Below are positions 11,403 through 23,503 of a stretch of DNA of 64,000 bases, piece after piece; the first letter of the stretch is position 1; each line of letters opens with the position of its first letter. Both the position numbers and the translations under genes were made by a program. The DNA is from Gloeophyllum trabeum ATCC 11539. Lineage: Eukaryota; Basidiomycota; Agaricomycetes; Gloeophyllales; Gloeophyllaceae. The stretch lies in NCBI RefSeq assembly GCF_000344685.1, contig NW_006920410.1:2180693-2244692 (forward strand). The letters run 5' to 3'. The notes under the pieces are model-generated. The model did not search any database, was not told the DNA's origin, and worked only from the letters and a program-made list of their open reading frames with translations.

Positions 11403-12146
11403 CTAGAACTTCCCGAATGCCTTCGCCGCAGCCTTGTTCTTCGCAACACGGAGAACGTTGAACCGCACAGTCTTGGACAGAGGCCGGCACTGACCTGAGG
11501 ACATAATCTCAGACGGGGATAGCCTGAATACCAAACCATTACGTACCCACTGTCACGATGTCACCGACCTCTACACGGAAGGCTGGCGAGACGTGGGCGG
11601 CCAAGTTTTTGTGTCGCTTCTCGTAACGGTCTGTACAGCGCACAGCTTGGCGAAAGGCCGGGGAGCTAGACGAATATGCACGTACTGTATTTGGGGACGT
11701 AATGGAGGTAATCCCTCCGGATGATGATCGTCCGGGTCATCTTCGTCGAAACGACACGGCCAGTCAGGATTCGACCACGGATGGAGACGTTACCCGTGAA
11801 AGGGCACTTCTTGTCTGTCCAAAGACCGCCCCATTACAGCCCCGTCAGTTGGACGTAGGAAGAGACGGGCGTACCAATGTATGAGCCAGTGACGGCTTCC
11901 GCTGGCGTCTTAAAGCCAAGGCCGACATCCTTGAACCACCTCTTCTCTTTCGTCGAGATCTTCTTGCCGCCTATCCCACAATCCGTTCAATACGCCCATC
12001 CACACCACCCTGATGTTTGGGACATACCCTTGAACTTGGCGTTCTGGAAGAGGTGCTGCTTCTGGTAAGCCTTCTCAATCTGCAACACAGTAGACGTCAG
12101 TTTCGGTCTCTCGAGGACAACAATTCGCGCTCACCTGTTCGGCCAT
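11403..12146 (-). CDS. RPS11: 40S ribosomal protein S11 (uS17)
   Basis: Small-subunit cytosolic ribosomal protein, about 155 residues in about six exons. The four-codon first exon (MAEQ) splices to [18 protein letters not shown]. Next come [20 protein letters not shown] and AEAVTGSYI, then [59 protein letters not shown] and EVGDIVTVG. The C-terminus is [25 protein letters not shown]. These are near-invariant S11 blocks. The very short first exon and an intron-dense body are typical of fungal ribosomal protein genes. Introns of such genes sometimes host snoRNAs, but I saw no convincing C/D or H/ACA element. Confidence 0.93.
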
Positions 12147-13664
12147 GGCTGATTTTGCTGATGTCGGATAGTCGGGGGGTCGGACGAGGGGCCTTGCACA
12201 GAGGTCTGGGTTTGCCTAATGCGGTAGTCTGGAGGAGCAGCCACCACAGACAAATACTGTATAGCTTTGCGGCTACATCCGAATTTAGACCCCTACCCAG
12301 TCGGGCTAGACGGATTTCGTCAGGGTTTCCTCCGAGTCCGTACTGCCATTGCTGATCATGTTACGAGCTTGCTGCTCTATACTTTACTTGCATCTTCCTG
12401 GGGCATTTTGCGTTCAAGGGTGATCAGTCTCTTCTGCGCGTCACTCGTCTCGATTACCCCAATATCCGCTAGCTCGTCCAGAGACCATACGCTGGGATAG
12501 CATGCGCACGGCTCTGCGATTCCGGATATGACTGTACTATCCAAGCGAAGGCGTGAATATGGCTGAGAGGAATAGTCATAATAGTACGTTGTCGTGTTGT
12601 GTATGCGGCAGTCTATACCGGGAACAACGTAGGTGAACATTGCTGCGCTTTCTGTACACAACCCGTTCACCGATATCGGTAGCTTGGATCTGCTGACGGT
12701 TCCCAACTTATAAGCTTTATATGCAGAAGGTTATGATCCCAGGCCTGCATGGTATTCTCAGCTCTCGCCTTGCTATATCGCGTCTATTGTCTCCGCAGCT
12801 CTGGAATGGCACAGAAAATCACGAAGCTGCTGTAAATATAACATGTCTCATCTATATCATAACATTCACTTGCAAGCTGGATCTCTGCCAGGGGTGATTG
12901 TCAAGCATGACGCAGTCGACCCGAAATGCAAGAGACAGGGACTGTATTGCATTTACAGAGTGACAAGGCTGTCAGTATAAGGTACGGGATATGCGAGTAC
13001 AAGGTCGAGCGATGTGAAGTTGCGTCTGAAATAAGATGAGATCGCTGGGAAGGAACGGCAGCCGGCGATAACAAGGGAATGCTTGAGACACAATGCACGG
13101 GAGAACGACGAGCAGTTCGAGGCCGCCGTGGGCGGCAGCGACAGGAGGTTGGCCAAGGACGTCGCGGGCGTCGAGGACGGTGCCGAGGGGGCCGAGCGCA
13201 TGAGGATGGAGCCCAGGCAGCGAATATCTATGAGTGTATGACGTTGCGGCAGGCGTTCTTCGCACGCGGAGACGCAAAGGCCTACGGCAATGCGTACCGT
13301 GTTTGCAATACGCCTTCGGGCGTTCTCTGTCCCTTCCCGCAGTGCTCGCTCTTTTCTTGCCTTCTGCGTCTACGATAATATGTGCTCATAATGCCTGACC
13401 GAAAGGCAAAAAGGCAGCAAAGCGCTTCCGGTTCCGCTACTGGTGAGTTGCGAGTCTGTTGTCGGTTTAGCCTGGTGCAGCACCCGCCTCGTGCAGAATG
13501 ACAGAACTTTCGTGAAGGGCGTCTGGCGGGGGCGAGGTCAGGAATGTTGACGCTGGCCGGGGCACCCATGGGCTCGGAGTGCAGCGATCCTCTGTGAGCG
13601 CTCCTGCCGTCGAGCAGCCTTTGCGCCTTTCCGGTCCTGCTCGTTTACGCGTCTTCGTTCTCCT
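12147..13664. other. Gap with two unassigned coding-like islands
   Basis: About 1.5 kb without an assignable gene. Two islands look coding but could not be joined to anything. One is a minus-strand open frame near 12377-12706 ending TSDAQKRLITLERKMPQED. The other is a plus-strand acidic island at about 13035-13220 containing RENDEQFEAAVGGSDRRLAK. A possible short plus-strand exon MPDRKAKRQQSASGSATG starts at 13391 and ends at a GTGAGT donor. It could be the first exon of the next gene. Confidence 0.35.
12377..12706 (-). CDS. Hypothetical small protein or exon
   Basis: Not recognised. An open frame of about 105 codons whose first clear ATG starts MFTYVVPGIDCRIHN. It includes SGIAEPCACYPSVWSLDELA and ends LITLERKMPQEDASKV. 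Composition and the absence of stops suggest coding. There is no upstream ATG in the first 20 codons, so it may be an internal or last exon. It could also be chance. Confidence 0.25.
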   Translation of the reverse strand: MGTVSRSKLPISVNGLCTESAAMFTYVVPGIDCRIHNTTTYYYDYSSQPYSRLRLDSTVISGIAEPCACYPSVWSLDELADIGVIETSDAQKRLITLERKMPQEDASKV

Positions 13665-15658
13665 TTGCTTTGTGTGCTGTATCCTGTTGGCGCGATTGTT
13701 CATTTTCTTCTCTTCCAAGGCTCCTCTCTTACTGAATCATCTGTATCTACCGCTACTCCATCTGCTACGCCCCCCACGACCACCTCTGCATCGGATTCCG
13801 CGACCAATTCTCCTACAACCCAATCCTCGCCATCTGTATCAACTATTGCATCGACTGATCTTCCCATGTCTTCCTCTGAATCTCCATCCTCTGTCCCCGC
13901 CTCGACTACGGCGGATCCCTCGACGTCCCCACAACCAACAACGTCTGCTTCTTCCGTGGCCCCTCCGGGAACTACATCTTCCACTCCTCCACCTTCGACC
14001 TCCGCGTAAGTCTTCACTGCCTCCCGGTACCTTCCGGGGACTCATGTCCGAAACCACATGCTGACCTACTGCACGGCACAGCTCCCCTACCACGACAGCA
14101 TCCAGTGCGAACGACAGTGCGTCGAGTCCGCCGACGACCACTTCGGATCCTCCTACCACCACTTCGGATCCTCCTACCACCACTTCGAACCCCCCGACAA
14201 CCACTTCGGACCCGCCCACGACCACCTCCCAGCCACCCACAACTACCTCTGATCCCCCGACCACTACTTCCAATCCTCCAACCACCACAAATCCCCCGAC
14301 AACGACCACTAACCCGCCCACGACTACCGAGATTCCCACAACTGCTACTGTCACGACTACTGCACCGCCGAACACCACTCACGAAACCACAACCGAAACT
14401 ACAGATCATACGGACCACGCAACTGAGACCTTTACGACTACCGCGTCCTCAGACTCTGAGAACACATCCTCTCCGCCGTCCCCCTTGGTTGTAGTGTCCT
14501 CTGCTACGTACGTACATTATCACAACTTCATCGACAAGTTCTTATTTGTTCGGACAGGACCACCTTGCAGAGCACGGTTGTTTTTACGACGACGGATAGT
14601 GATGGGCACACCACTACGACAATCCCTCCCACTTTCACTGAGACCTACGTCTCCACCAATAGCAATGGCATCCCTATGACTGTTACTCAGGTGGTTGCGA
14701 ACCCCACCCTGAGTTCGGAGGACAATAGTGTGCATACATCCGGGTATGTCTGTCATCCCCCTCGCCCTTCTGAGACACGACTTACCTTTCCTTGTACAGA
14801 TTCTTCAGGCAAAAGGGGGCCGTCGCTGGTGTATTTCTGATCGTCGGTTTGGCGGCGGCGTCGATATGCCTGTTCATCTTCTTCCTCGTACGACGCCGAC
14901 GGAGGACGCGGAAACTCGACCACGACGCTGCCGTCAGCCAATCGCTGGCCGCAGCAGGGTTCAATCGGGCGCCCCTCGACGATGGCGATGACAACGATGA
15001 GAAGTTCCCCCGACGGCGTACGCTGTCTGACATGGAGATGTCGCACTATTCTGGCGGGTACGGCACTGGAGGATCTATTCCCAGCGCGACCCGCCCGCCG
15101 TCAGCATATCTTGACGATCCGTCCACTGGACCGTCAGACAACGATGGCGCGACGTTCGATCCATATGCGGCGTATGTCGCGGAGGGTCCGCAGGCGTATC
15201 GGGGGCCAAGGACATACAGCCCCCCTGTGGGTGGAAGGGATGGACACCGTGGGGGGCATTCGGCCTCGTACAGCGCAGGTAGCACCGAGCCACTATTGGC
15301 TGCCATGAACCGATCACCAAGCGCCGGTCCGTTCGATGACTTGAGGTCCCCGACGCCCCCGCCGCCTCCTCGAAATCCGAAGAGGGTGACGGATAGGCTG
15401 AGGAATAGTATGGAAGGGGAGGAGGAACCGTATCGGGATGAGCCTGAGAGGGATTCGTGGGGGTCTGATAATGCGCCTAGTGATGAACGATTGAACCCTG
15501 TTATGCACGACCGGCTGAAGGGAGGCAGTAGTATCAAGGATAACGAAGATTACTCCAGGCCGGTTCTTGAGGTACGTTTCGAGATTATCCGTTCAAGGTG
15601 AATGGAAATGCTTATATGTGTATCCTCACAGGTAAGAAATGTTGTCAGCGACAAATGA
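13665..15658 (+). CDS. Ser/Thr-rich single-pass membrane sensor-like protein (copy A)
   Basis: A probable type I surface glycoprotein of the Mid2/Wsc-like layout that is common in Agaricomycetes. A hydrophobic segment near the start, VLYPVGAIVHFLLFQG, could be a signal peptide. A long Ser/Thr/Pro-rich ectodomain follows, with DPPTTTS-type tandem repeats suited to O-mannosylation, then a conserved juxtamembrane motif FFRQKGAVAGVFLIVGLAAA that opens the only clear TM helix. The helix ends in a basic stop, VRRRRRTRKLDHD. The cytoplasmic tail of about 230 residues is rich in Pro, Ser and Asp and ends, after a last intron, EVRNVVSDK. The true start codon is not resolved; an upstream exon at 13391 may supply it. 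It is homologous to the minus-strand gene at 17505-19228. A cell-wall or stress-sensing role is inference from architecture. Confidence 0.65.
14126..14330 (+). repeat. In-gene tandem repeats encoding DPPTTTS units
   Basis: Roughly 21-bp units, including two perfect adjacent copies at 14145-14165 and 14166-14186, then degenerate copies. They encode Thr-rich heptads such as DPPTTTS, NPPTTTS and QPPTTTS. The repeats sit inside the ectodomain of the sensor-like protein and are likely length-variable between strains. Confidence 0.85.
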
Positions 15659-16113
15659 GAGCCTTGATGGAAGGAATACATCGCTGCGAGGACTAGAATT
15701 GTATGTATAACCTCTGCGTTTGCCTTCACTACCATCTAGCATTTACGACCCTGCCCAAGGACGCTTATATGCTTGTTATCATCGACATCACGATCGTGAC
15801 CCACCGCTTACTGCTGTCTTGCATTTGTTTCTTGGCTTCTGTTTGCTTTTGGACGCTCATTGCTCTCCTTGACAAAAATTCCATCCGATTTTTGTGATTC
15901 GGAGACGGACGCTCTCCGCGTACTTTACACTCGGTTATACCTCACACATAGATTGCAATCTGTATAACTCGTTCATTATATTTGAAGCTCTAACTACTGC
16001 CGGAAGGTGTCAACCTACTCCAGTTATCTTGGGTGTGTGGTTATTCCGCGGCTTATCCCACCCACTTCGTATCACGATATTGGGGCGGTCGCATGATATG
16101 AATGACTCTCAAT

Positions 16114-16133
16114 CTTATCAGTCTCATGATAAG
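16114..16133. promoter_or_regulatory. Inverted pair of GATA-factor motifs
   Basis: CTTATCA (16114-16120) and TGATAAG (16127-16133) form a perfect 7-bp inverted pair around a 6-bp spacer. TGATAA matches the core of fungal GATA-factor sites, such as those of AreA/NIT2 or iron-responsive SRE types. They lie immediately before a TATA box. Binding is not shown. Confidence 0.5.
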
Positions 16134-16135
16134 GC

Positions 16136-16144
16136 CTATATAAA
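16136..16144 (+). promoter_or_regulatory. TATA box of the isochorismatase-like gene
   Basis: CTATATAAA, about 72 bp upstream of the ATG at 16216. Position and sequence fit a TATA element. Confidence 0.55.
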
Positions 16145-16215
16145 GCCCATGAAACGAACACTTGACGCTGCTCATTTACGGCTGAGGAGAGCAACGCGTC
16201 GCCATAAGTGGGCCT

Positions 16216-17348
16216 ATGGCGAAAGTACGACCCCCAGTTGAGAAACCCATAGAATATGGAAACGCCGGTGAATTCTGGGTTGAATACCCCTCAGGGCTTG
16301 TGGATTTGACCAGGGCCAGTCATCTACCGAGCAGTGCGTCGGATGCAGCAACCCCGCCTCCCTTAACCCAGGAGTTCCTCGAGTTTCCCGTGGACGGGCA
16401 ACGAACCCTCAGGATCGACAAGAAGTCAAGTGCCATTGTCATTATTGACATGCAGAAGTGAGTCGCCACTCGCAGGCTGGGGGTTTCCTGAAGCTGACCG
16501 CGTATGCAGCTACTTCCTGCACCCAGAGCTTCGAGACCATCCCACCGGACTGGCATGCGTTGACCCGTTGCTGAAGGTGGTCCTCGCACTGAGGTCGCAG
16601 GGAGTGAAGATCCTCTGGGTGTAGTGTCCACCGTAGCCCATTGCCCTGCATAATCTTGACTGGGCCGATCAGGAATTGGGGACTTACGGAACATGAGTTG
16701 AAGACCATACCTCCCTCCCTGGTCAGAGGGTTCATGAAAAGCGGCAAGGGGGGCTTCGGTGCAGATTTAGGACGCGACTGGGGTAGACTCTTGATGAGGG
16801 ACCAGCGCAATGCCGAACTTTACGGGCCCCTCCAGCAGGAATACATGAAGAACAAGGACGCAGGAACGGACATCTGGATCCACAAGAACAGGCGAGTTTC
16901 CAGGCGATATCGCGGTGATTCCAAACATTGAGTCGTAAATAGGATGAGTGCCATATGGGGCTACCAGACCGCGCTCGATCTGTACCTCAAGGAGAATGGC
17001 ATCACGACCCTGTTCTTCTCGGGTGTGAATGCTGACCAGGTAAGCCCGGGATCCTTCCCGTCTTTGCCACCTCGGAATATTAGGGTAAAGCGATTGACGC
17101 ATATCATCGCTCACAGTGCGTCCTCGGCACAATCGTAGACGCATATTATCGAGGATACGACTGTATCGTCGTCGAAGATACGGTGGCCACCACCTCGCCA
17201 CAAGGAGGACTCGAAAATGTGATCTATAACTCCGGAAACGTGAGTATCGCACGATAGTTTTGGTACATCATCGCTCAAGATATACCAGAGTTATGGATTC
17301 GTGACAGACTCCACGAGACTCGTCAACGCCATATCAAATTCAGCTTGA
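16216..17348 (+). CDS. Isochorismatase-like cysteine hydrolase
   Basis: Hydrolase of the isochorismatase/nicotinamidase superfamily, about 270 residues over six exons. The catalytic Asp lies in AIVIIDMQNYF. The likely Lys is in DIWIHKNR. The nucleophilic Cys is in LFFSGVNADQCVLGT, followed by the family's DAYYRGYDCIVVEDTVATTS. Other segments are LLKVVLALRSQGVKILWVNW and GDLG-type substrate-loop residues. The intron after ILWV uses a GTAGTG donor. The last exon reads YGFVTDSTRLVNAISNSA. Real substrates in fungi range from N-carbamoyl compounds to pteridines and are not predictable here. A TATA box and an inverted GATA pair precede it, suggesting an inducible gene. It sits between two inverted sensor-like paralogs. 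Confidence 0.85.
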
Positions 17349-17504
17349 TGGATGTACATTGCTTGAAAGATTGTACTGGTACAGAGGATATGGATGCGTG
17401 CTGTTAGGAATACAGTGACGTGCGTGAGGAGTGATGTCTCGAGGCTCCGGCGATTGTGGTTGTACTCGCAGGGAATGGGAACCCAGAGAGTTGGGCGATA
17501 TCAT

Positions 17505-19228
17505 TCAAGCCAGACGTCTGAGAGACCTTTGGGGTCTAACCGGAGCGTTGACTTTGTAGTTCTCCACTCTTCTATTGATCAAGAGCGAGGCTCTGTAGGG
17601 TGCTGTCTCCGTCACCGGGGTCGTGTCGGAATCGGAGTGTGCGTGCGAAGATGGCGGCGTCAGAGGTCGATAATCATGTACCCCAACTTCAGGCTCTTGA
17701 GCCTGCTTTCGGATTTGAAGTGCTTGGACAGAAGGCCTGGTAGTCCTCTCCGGCAGATCAGAACTCGGTTCCCAGCTCTCCTCCGAAACAGGGTAAAGAG
17801 ACGGAGTAGAAGGGGAGGGTGAAGGCGACCGCGGTGCATCATGGACCATCTCTACATTATGGCCGGCAGCGTCTGGTCGACCCTCTACCACAACAGCATG
17901 GTAATCACTGAACGGACCCTTATACTCCGGTGCAGGAGGGGCAAGCAATCGTTCACCGCGGTCCTCGACTGCCCCGAACTCAGGAAGGATGAGTCCGTCA
18001 TCCATGCCAGCCTTCTCATCGAAATCGTCACCATGGAAAGTGTGAGGCCTGCTCCACCTCTGGTCAGTCCGGCTCACGAGCACGGTACGCATCAGGGGAG
18101 GGCCTGGTGGAGGTTCGAATGGATTTTCCGGGACGGGGGCAGGTAATTCTGACATGCCACCATCTCGGGCCCGTCGCTGTTGCCGTCGCAGGATGCATGT
18201 TATCGCCGCGGTCACGATGGCGATCAAGACGCCGATGGCCACGAATACGCCAGCTACTGCTCCAGTGTGGGAGAAGAACCTAGAAAAGGTCAGACAGGGC
18301 CATAAGAAGAGCTGCAGGATGACCTACCCCGAGTTGTCGGCCGATAGGTTACTGCTGTTCCCAGAAGCAGAGGACGCGATAGGGCCACCGGTAGCGACCG
18401 TACTCGTGATAGTCACATACGCGCCATTCGACTCTGCTACCGTGCTATACGCAGTGACTATGCGATAAATGGATGTGTTATTTGACGCCGTGTTGTTGGA
18501 AGATCCCGCTGAGGTCACGATCGGTCTGTTATTGGCGGGACCGCCAGAAGCAGGGCCTGTGACTTTCGCTTGCGTCGACGAACTAGCCAAAGACGCTGCA
18601 GAACCGGACGATGCTGGTTTGCCAGTCTCCGACACGCCTCCGTGCCTCTGAGCCCCACTTGTGGATCCCTGCGGGGAGCTCTGAGTAGCAGGGGGCTGTG
18701 CAGTGCTGACGTTGCTCTGGGCAAAGGACGAAGCATGGGAGGTCGTAGACGCACTCGAAGGGGTAGGTGGGACGGATGTCTGACTGTGGCTACCCGTCGT
18801 GTCAGAATGGCTGCCGGACGGTTGCGACGTGGAGGATTCTGTAGATACAGAGCTTGATGTTGACGCGGGAGATGTCGGACTGACGGTCAACATTGAACGT
18901 CCTATGAGATCACATATACGGTAGATGGTGATCTAGTTACTTACGACAATGGCGCCATATTTCCAACGCTGCCTTTACGAGAGCCGGAAGAAGCTCTGGA
19001 GGGCTGGATGCTCGGCACAGAATCGGGGAAACGGGTGCTTGACACAGAGCCAGGGGACTGGGTGCTCGACACAGAGCCGGAGGACTGGGTGCTCGACACA
19101 GGGCCGGAGGACTGGGTGCTCGACACAGAACTCGAGGAATCGGTGGTCGACGCCGCACTGAGGTGAAGCGAACTCGTCGTAGATCCGGAGGGTAGTGACC
19201 GGGACGGTCTACTGCTGCCAGTGCTCAT
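17505..19228 (-). CDS. Ser/Thr-rich single-pass membrane sensor-like protein (copy B)
   Basis: Same architecture as the plus-strand gene ending at 15658. It begins MSTGSSRPSRSLPSG, followed by a Ser-rich ectodomain with nine-residue SSTQSSGSV-type repeats and several N-glycosylation sequons (NNTS and NSSN). The paralogous juxtamembrane/TM motif FFSHTGAVAGVFVAIGVLIA leads to a basic stop, LRRQQRRARDGG. A Pro/Ser/Glu-rich cytoplasmic tail of about 220 residues ends RPQRSLRRLA. No clear signal peptide is visible at this ATG, so a further 5' exon may be missing from my model. Only two or three introns. The role is inferred from layout alone. Confidence 0.65.
19010..19135 (-). repeat. 27-bp in-gene tandem repeat
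   Basis: About four and a half copies of a 27-bp unit, with CTCGACACAGAGCCGGAGGA as its core on the plus strand. On the coding strand it gives Ser-rich nonamers of the SSTQSSGSV type. It is near-perfect in the central copies. Confidence 0.8.
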
Positions 19229-20285
19229 GAAAGTGAGTCGTCAGACTTGGACGTCTTTCACAGTGGGCAGAGACTACAGAAGGAGACGCGGCGAACCCGA
19301 AGGATTATAATCGAAGCACGACCCCACACATCATATGAGCACTTCATTATGAGGGTGATTTGTTGCGGACGCTCACCAGTCCCCGACTTCGGGTGCAACT
19401 ATCGCATACGCGACATCTGTCGGGGCACCCACTTCATCTTCCCGGGCTTTTATACAGCAAGGTGCTTCACTTTACGGAAAGCTACCTGGAAACCTGCATA
19501 TGACCAGAGCATACGGAGCGAAAGCATATCGGTGCGCATAAGCGGGAACGTCTCTGGAGATAGCTGAGCGTCGCAGCAATTCACAGGGCAATCCTTGACA
19601 GGATCCTCCCCCACATGTCTTCAGCCATATGGCCCCGCGCAGGTTGCGATGTCCGAATGCAGTTGATCATCGGGGATCGCGACGGTTGTCCCCCGGTGCA
19701 GCTCGAGCACCTGCCATATCAGCGATCGACCCGAGGAAAGAACGGAATTGCCTCCGCGCTTCTCATCATCGTTGCACGCGCAGCGGGTCATACGCAAGAG
19801 AGTCCACGCAGCTCATCCGTCTATGTCGATAGAATTGCTATGTAAATGCGAATATAACGCGATACTAGGTCCTGATAGTAATGGAGGGAGAGAAATTCAA
19901 ATGGGGAGGAAGAAGATTAGCATGAAGGGCAGCGTACACAGTCTATCAAGGTCTACATGCGATTACACAACAAACCCAAGGGATAATCAAGGCGATTAAT
20001 GGTAAATAACGATAGCGTAACTTCCCTGTAATACATGTAATGTATAAATTGCATACTAGGGGGGAGATGAGCGATGAGGATACAGTCAAGGTGTGTGACA
20101 GTGACGTACACTAAGCGTTCGCTTAGGGTGGTATAACAGATAGAGGGTATGACTTGCAAGAGATATAACGACGACTTGAAGGCAAGCCATCAATCAATAT
20201 GAGGTGTCCCAGGACTGGCATAAGGAAATACGACGCACCAGACATGGGACGAAAACAACCTCAACGTCGACTGGCCGGCAGTCCC
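19229..20285. other. 1-kb intergenic region
   Basis: No gene supported. Open frames on the plus strand are Arg/Cys-rich with no start context or family match. It is A/T-rich on the right, in the 3' flank of the Rab gene. Confidence 0.45.
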
Positions 20286-21403
<1,118 letters not shown>

Positions 21404-21727
21404 GATGAGAGGGAGAGGAAACAAGCGTTTGCAATCCTGCTTATGACGGCGTCATGCCTAACAGCCACAGCTCCGGATCGATTGGGCGAACCACGTGCGA
21501 GCCGCCTCAAACCAACCGAGCTTCGCGGTCACGCGGTGACAGTCCGCCACGTCCAATTCGGTTTCGCTCCATCTTCGACGCGTACCACTAGTATCCCCTC
21601 ATAATCTCGCACTATCACAGCCCTCTGTTCTGCCTCCTGGTGCTTCCTGAAAGATGATTTTTGCTTGGTTACAACATGTACAACCTTCGCAGTCAAAAAG
21701 CCAAACACGACATATTCTACCGTACCC

Positions 21728-23255
21728 TCACCAGCCTTTCCATGATACCCAGACATCTACGACTTCGTCCGCTTTCCCTGCCTCGGAGTCCACAATGTAG
21801 TACCATGGATAGGCTGCGGTTATGAGGCACGCGTGCTGACCCACAATCTCTACCACTTCGCCAATTGCGAGCTTCCCCTCTTGGTGTCCCGAAGCCAGAG
21901 GCCCAGAAGGATGCGATAGGAGAATACCATGCTCTTGCGAGACTCGTCCCAGCCTCCATGGCTTACCGATAACATCTCCAAACCCTCCGCTGGGTCCTGT
22001 GTCCTTACTCATGGCGATAGCGCCGGCGTCGCACAACGCTTCATCCCTCCCATCTGCGCTGCGTCCAGGGTAGTACGAAATCACCGTGGCTAGGACTTTC
22101 TGTGCGACTCTATTCCCACCCACAAGATTTGTGTGCATCTGCTGGAGGTCCAATAGCGGATAATTTCCTGCCGAACTGTGAGATTTCTCTATCACCACTC
22201 TGAAGGCGACCATCTCGTACCTGCGTGTAACTCAAGCCTTCCGTGTAACAATGAGTCCAATTGCTGCCTTGCCTCTACCGATGCCGCATGCGCGGTCGGC
22301 GTGGAACCTACGGCGAGAACGAAACCCCCTTCCGGAACGTTGGCGGATATTTCGGCGTAGATTTTCTTGGCCGCAGACGCGGCGGAGTTTACAGCATTCA
22401 CCTCGGCCGAAAGGAAGGACGATGCCTCTGGTAAAGATGTCGACGCATACGCGTCCCACGCATGGCAATAAAAGCCGAAGATCGTGGTCGCGGGCGAAAT
22501 GGATAGCAGCTCTACGAGCGGCCTAAATGCCGTCGACGTCGGGGGGACGCCTGCTCGCCTGTCGAGGTTACCATGAGACGAAAACCCGCGCGAGGCTGTT
22601 GAAGCTCACTTTTGTCCCCCGTCAACCTTTACGAACACGGACCAACTCCTAGGCTTCTCTCGCTGCTGTTCGAACTGCTCCAATGCTTGCACCTGCTCCG
22701 GATGGTCTATCAAGAGCCTGACGATCCCTCCGTACTTTTCGAGCTCGTCCCACAAGGACGCCAGGTCTTGGATCTTGTTGACTCCGACTGGTAGCCCGTA
22801 CAGTATCTTTGGTCTAGTCTCGAATCAGCGGCCCTACCTGCGCGATCGGCAGGCTTACGTCTTTCACGGTACCGTCTGCGACCAGGCCTGCCTTGACTAT
22901 CGCCCACGCTTCCATCAAAGTCGAAACCACTACTGCCTCGGTTTTATCGGTGGACGAGACTAACTGCAGTTTGGTGCCTTCGGCAGTCTACGTAATTGCT
23001 ATTTAACCTTCTCGGTTGCCTGAGCCGGAGACACTCTGAGAGTACCTTGTGCGACTTTACATGTGCTCTGAAACTTGCGCCCCAGTCCTTAGCGTTCTGG
23101 TGCATCTTCGCGCAGTTCTTCGCAAACACTGCTCGGTCAATGACCATGCATGGCGTTCGCAGTGTATGGATCGGCCTGCCCACGAACTCCTTGACTACCG
23201 CCTGCTTGTCCGGCAGCGTCAAGAGGTCAATTGGTGTCTTCGTCTGGGCTACCAT
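21728..23255 (-). CDS. D-serine dehydratase-like PLP enzyme (DSD1 family)
   Basis: Fold-type III PLP enzyme (alanine-racemase-like barrel plus beta domain). Fungal and animal DSD1 proteins convert D-serine to pyruvate and ammonia and need zinc. The N-terminus has RTPCMVIDRAVFAKNCAKM, then the PLP-Lys region FRAHVKSHK spliced to TLEGTKLQLVSSTDKTEAVV. Further blocks are YGLPVGVNKIQDLASLWDEL, SVFVKVDGGQKRAGV, IFGFYCHAW and FVLAVGSTPTAH. The C-terminal domain has the ligand pair in the GQHACLITAAYPWYYIVDSE motif (His and Cys as in zinc-binding DSDs). It ends WVSWKGW, the usual family end. The start codon is 248 bp from that of the divergent alpha/beta hydrolase. D-threonine aldolase-like activity is the alternative. 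Confidence 0.85.
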
Positions 23256-23503
23256 CCTGCCTGTGCGTGTCTTGATACTGGATAGTGGTACAAGTTGAAG
23301 CAGCAGCCGTGGGGTTGAGCTTCGTCCCGTCTATTAAAAGGTCGATCTCCCCTGATAACGATCGAATATAGATCTCGATCGCGCATTCAAGTTCAAGGGC
23401 TTCCTTCCGCGTGCCGTCAGAGTGAAGCTATTCATGAAACGACTTGTCACTGGGTTCCCAGGTATTTACAGCAGCATGAGCGCGGATAAGGTACCAAGGT
23501 ACG
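23256..23503. promoter_or_regulatory. Divergent promoter, DSD1-like / hydrolase 1
   Basis: A 248-bp gap between divergent starts. It contains several GATA cores (TTGATA near 23271, GGATAG near 23280, TGATAA near 23350). Such a short shared promoter suggests joint regulation; this is inference. Confidence 0.4.

Larger units (their letters stand above)
15659..16215. other. Intergenic region upstream of the isochorismatase-like gene
   Basis: About 0.56 kb with no gene. The right third holds the GATA pair and TATA box listed separately. Confidence 0.5.

Noticed and set aside
13700..14420. Minus-strand Val/Gly-rich open frames opposite the Thr-rich ectodomain
   Set aside because: They are the mirror image of PTTTS-type repeats (GGxxVVVGG) with no start context. 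They are composition shadows, not a Gly-rich protein gene.
18105..18125. GGTTCGAAT word resembling a tRNA B box
   Set aside because: No matching A box or cloverleaf around it, and it lies inside the coding exon of sensor-like copy B.
19240..19570. Arg/Cys-rich plus-strand ORF
   Set aside because: No start context, no splice partners and codon use unlike neighbouring genes; treated as non-coding.
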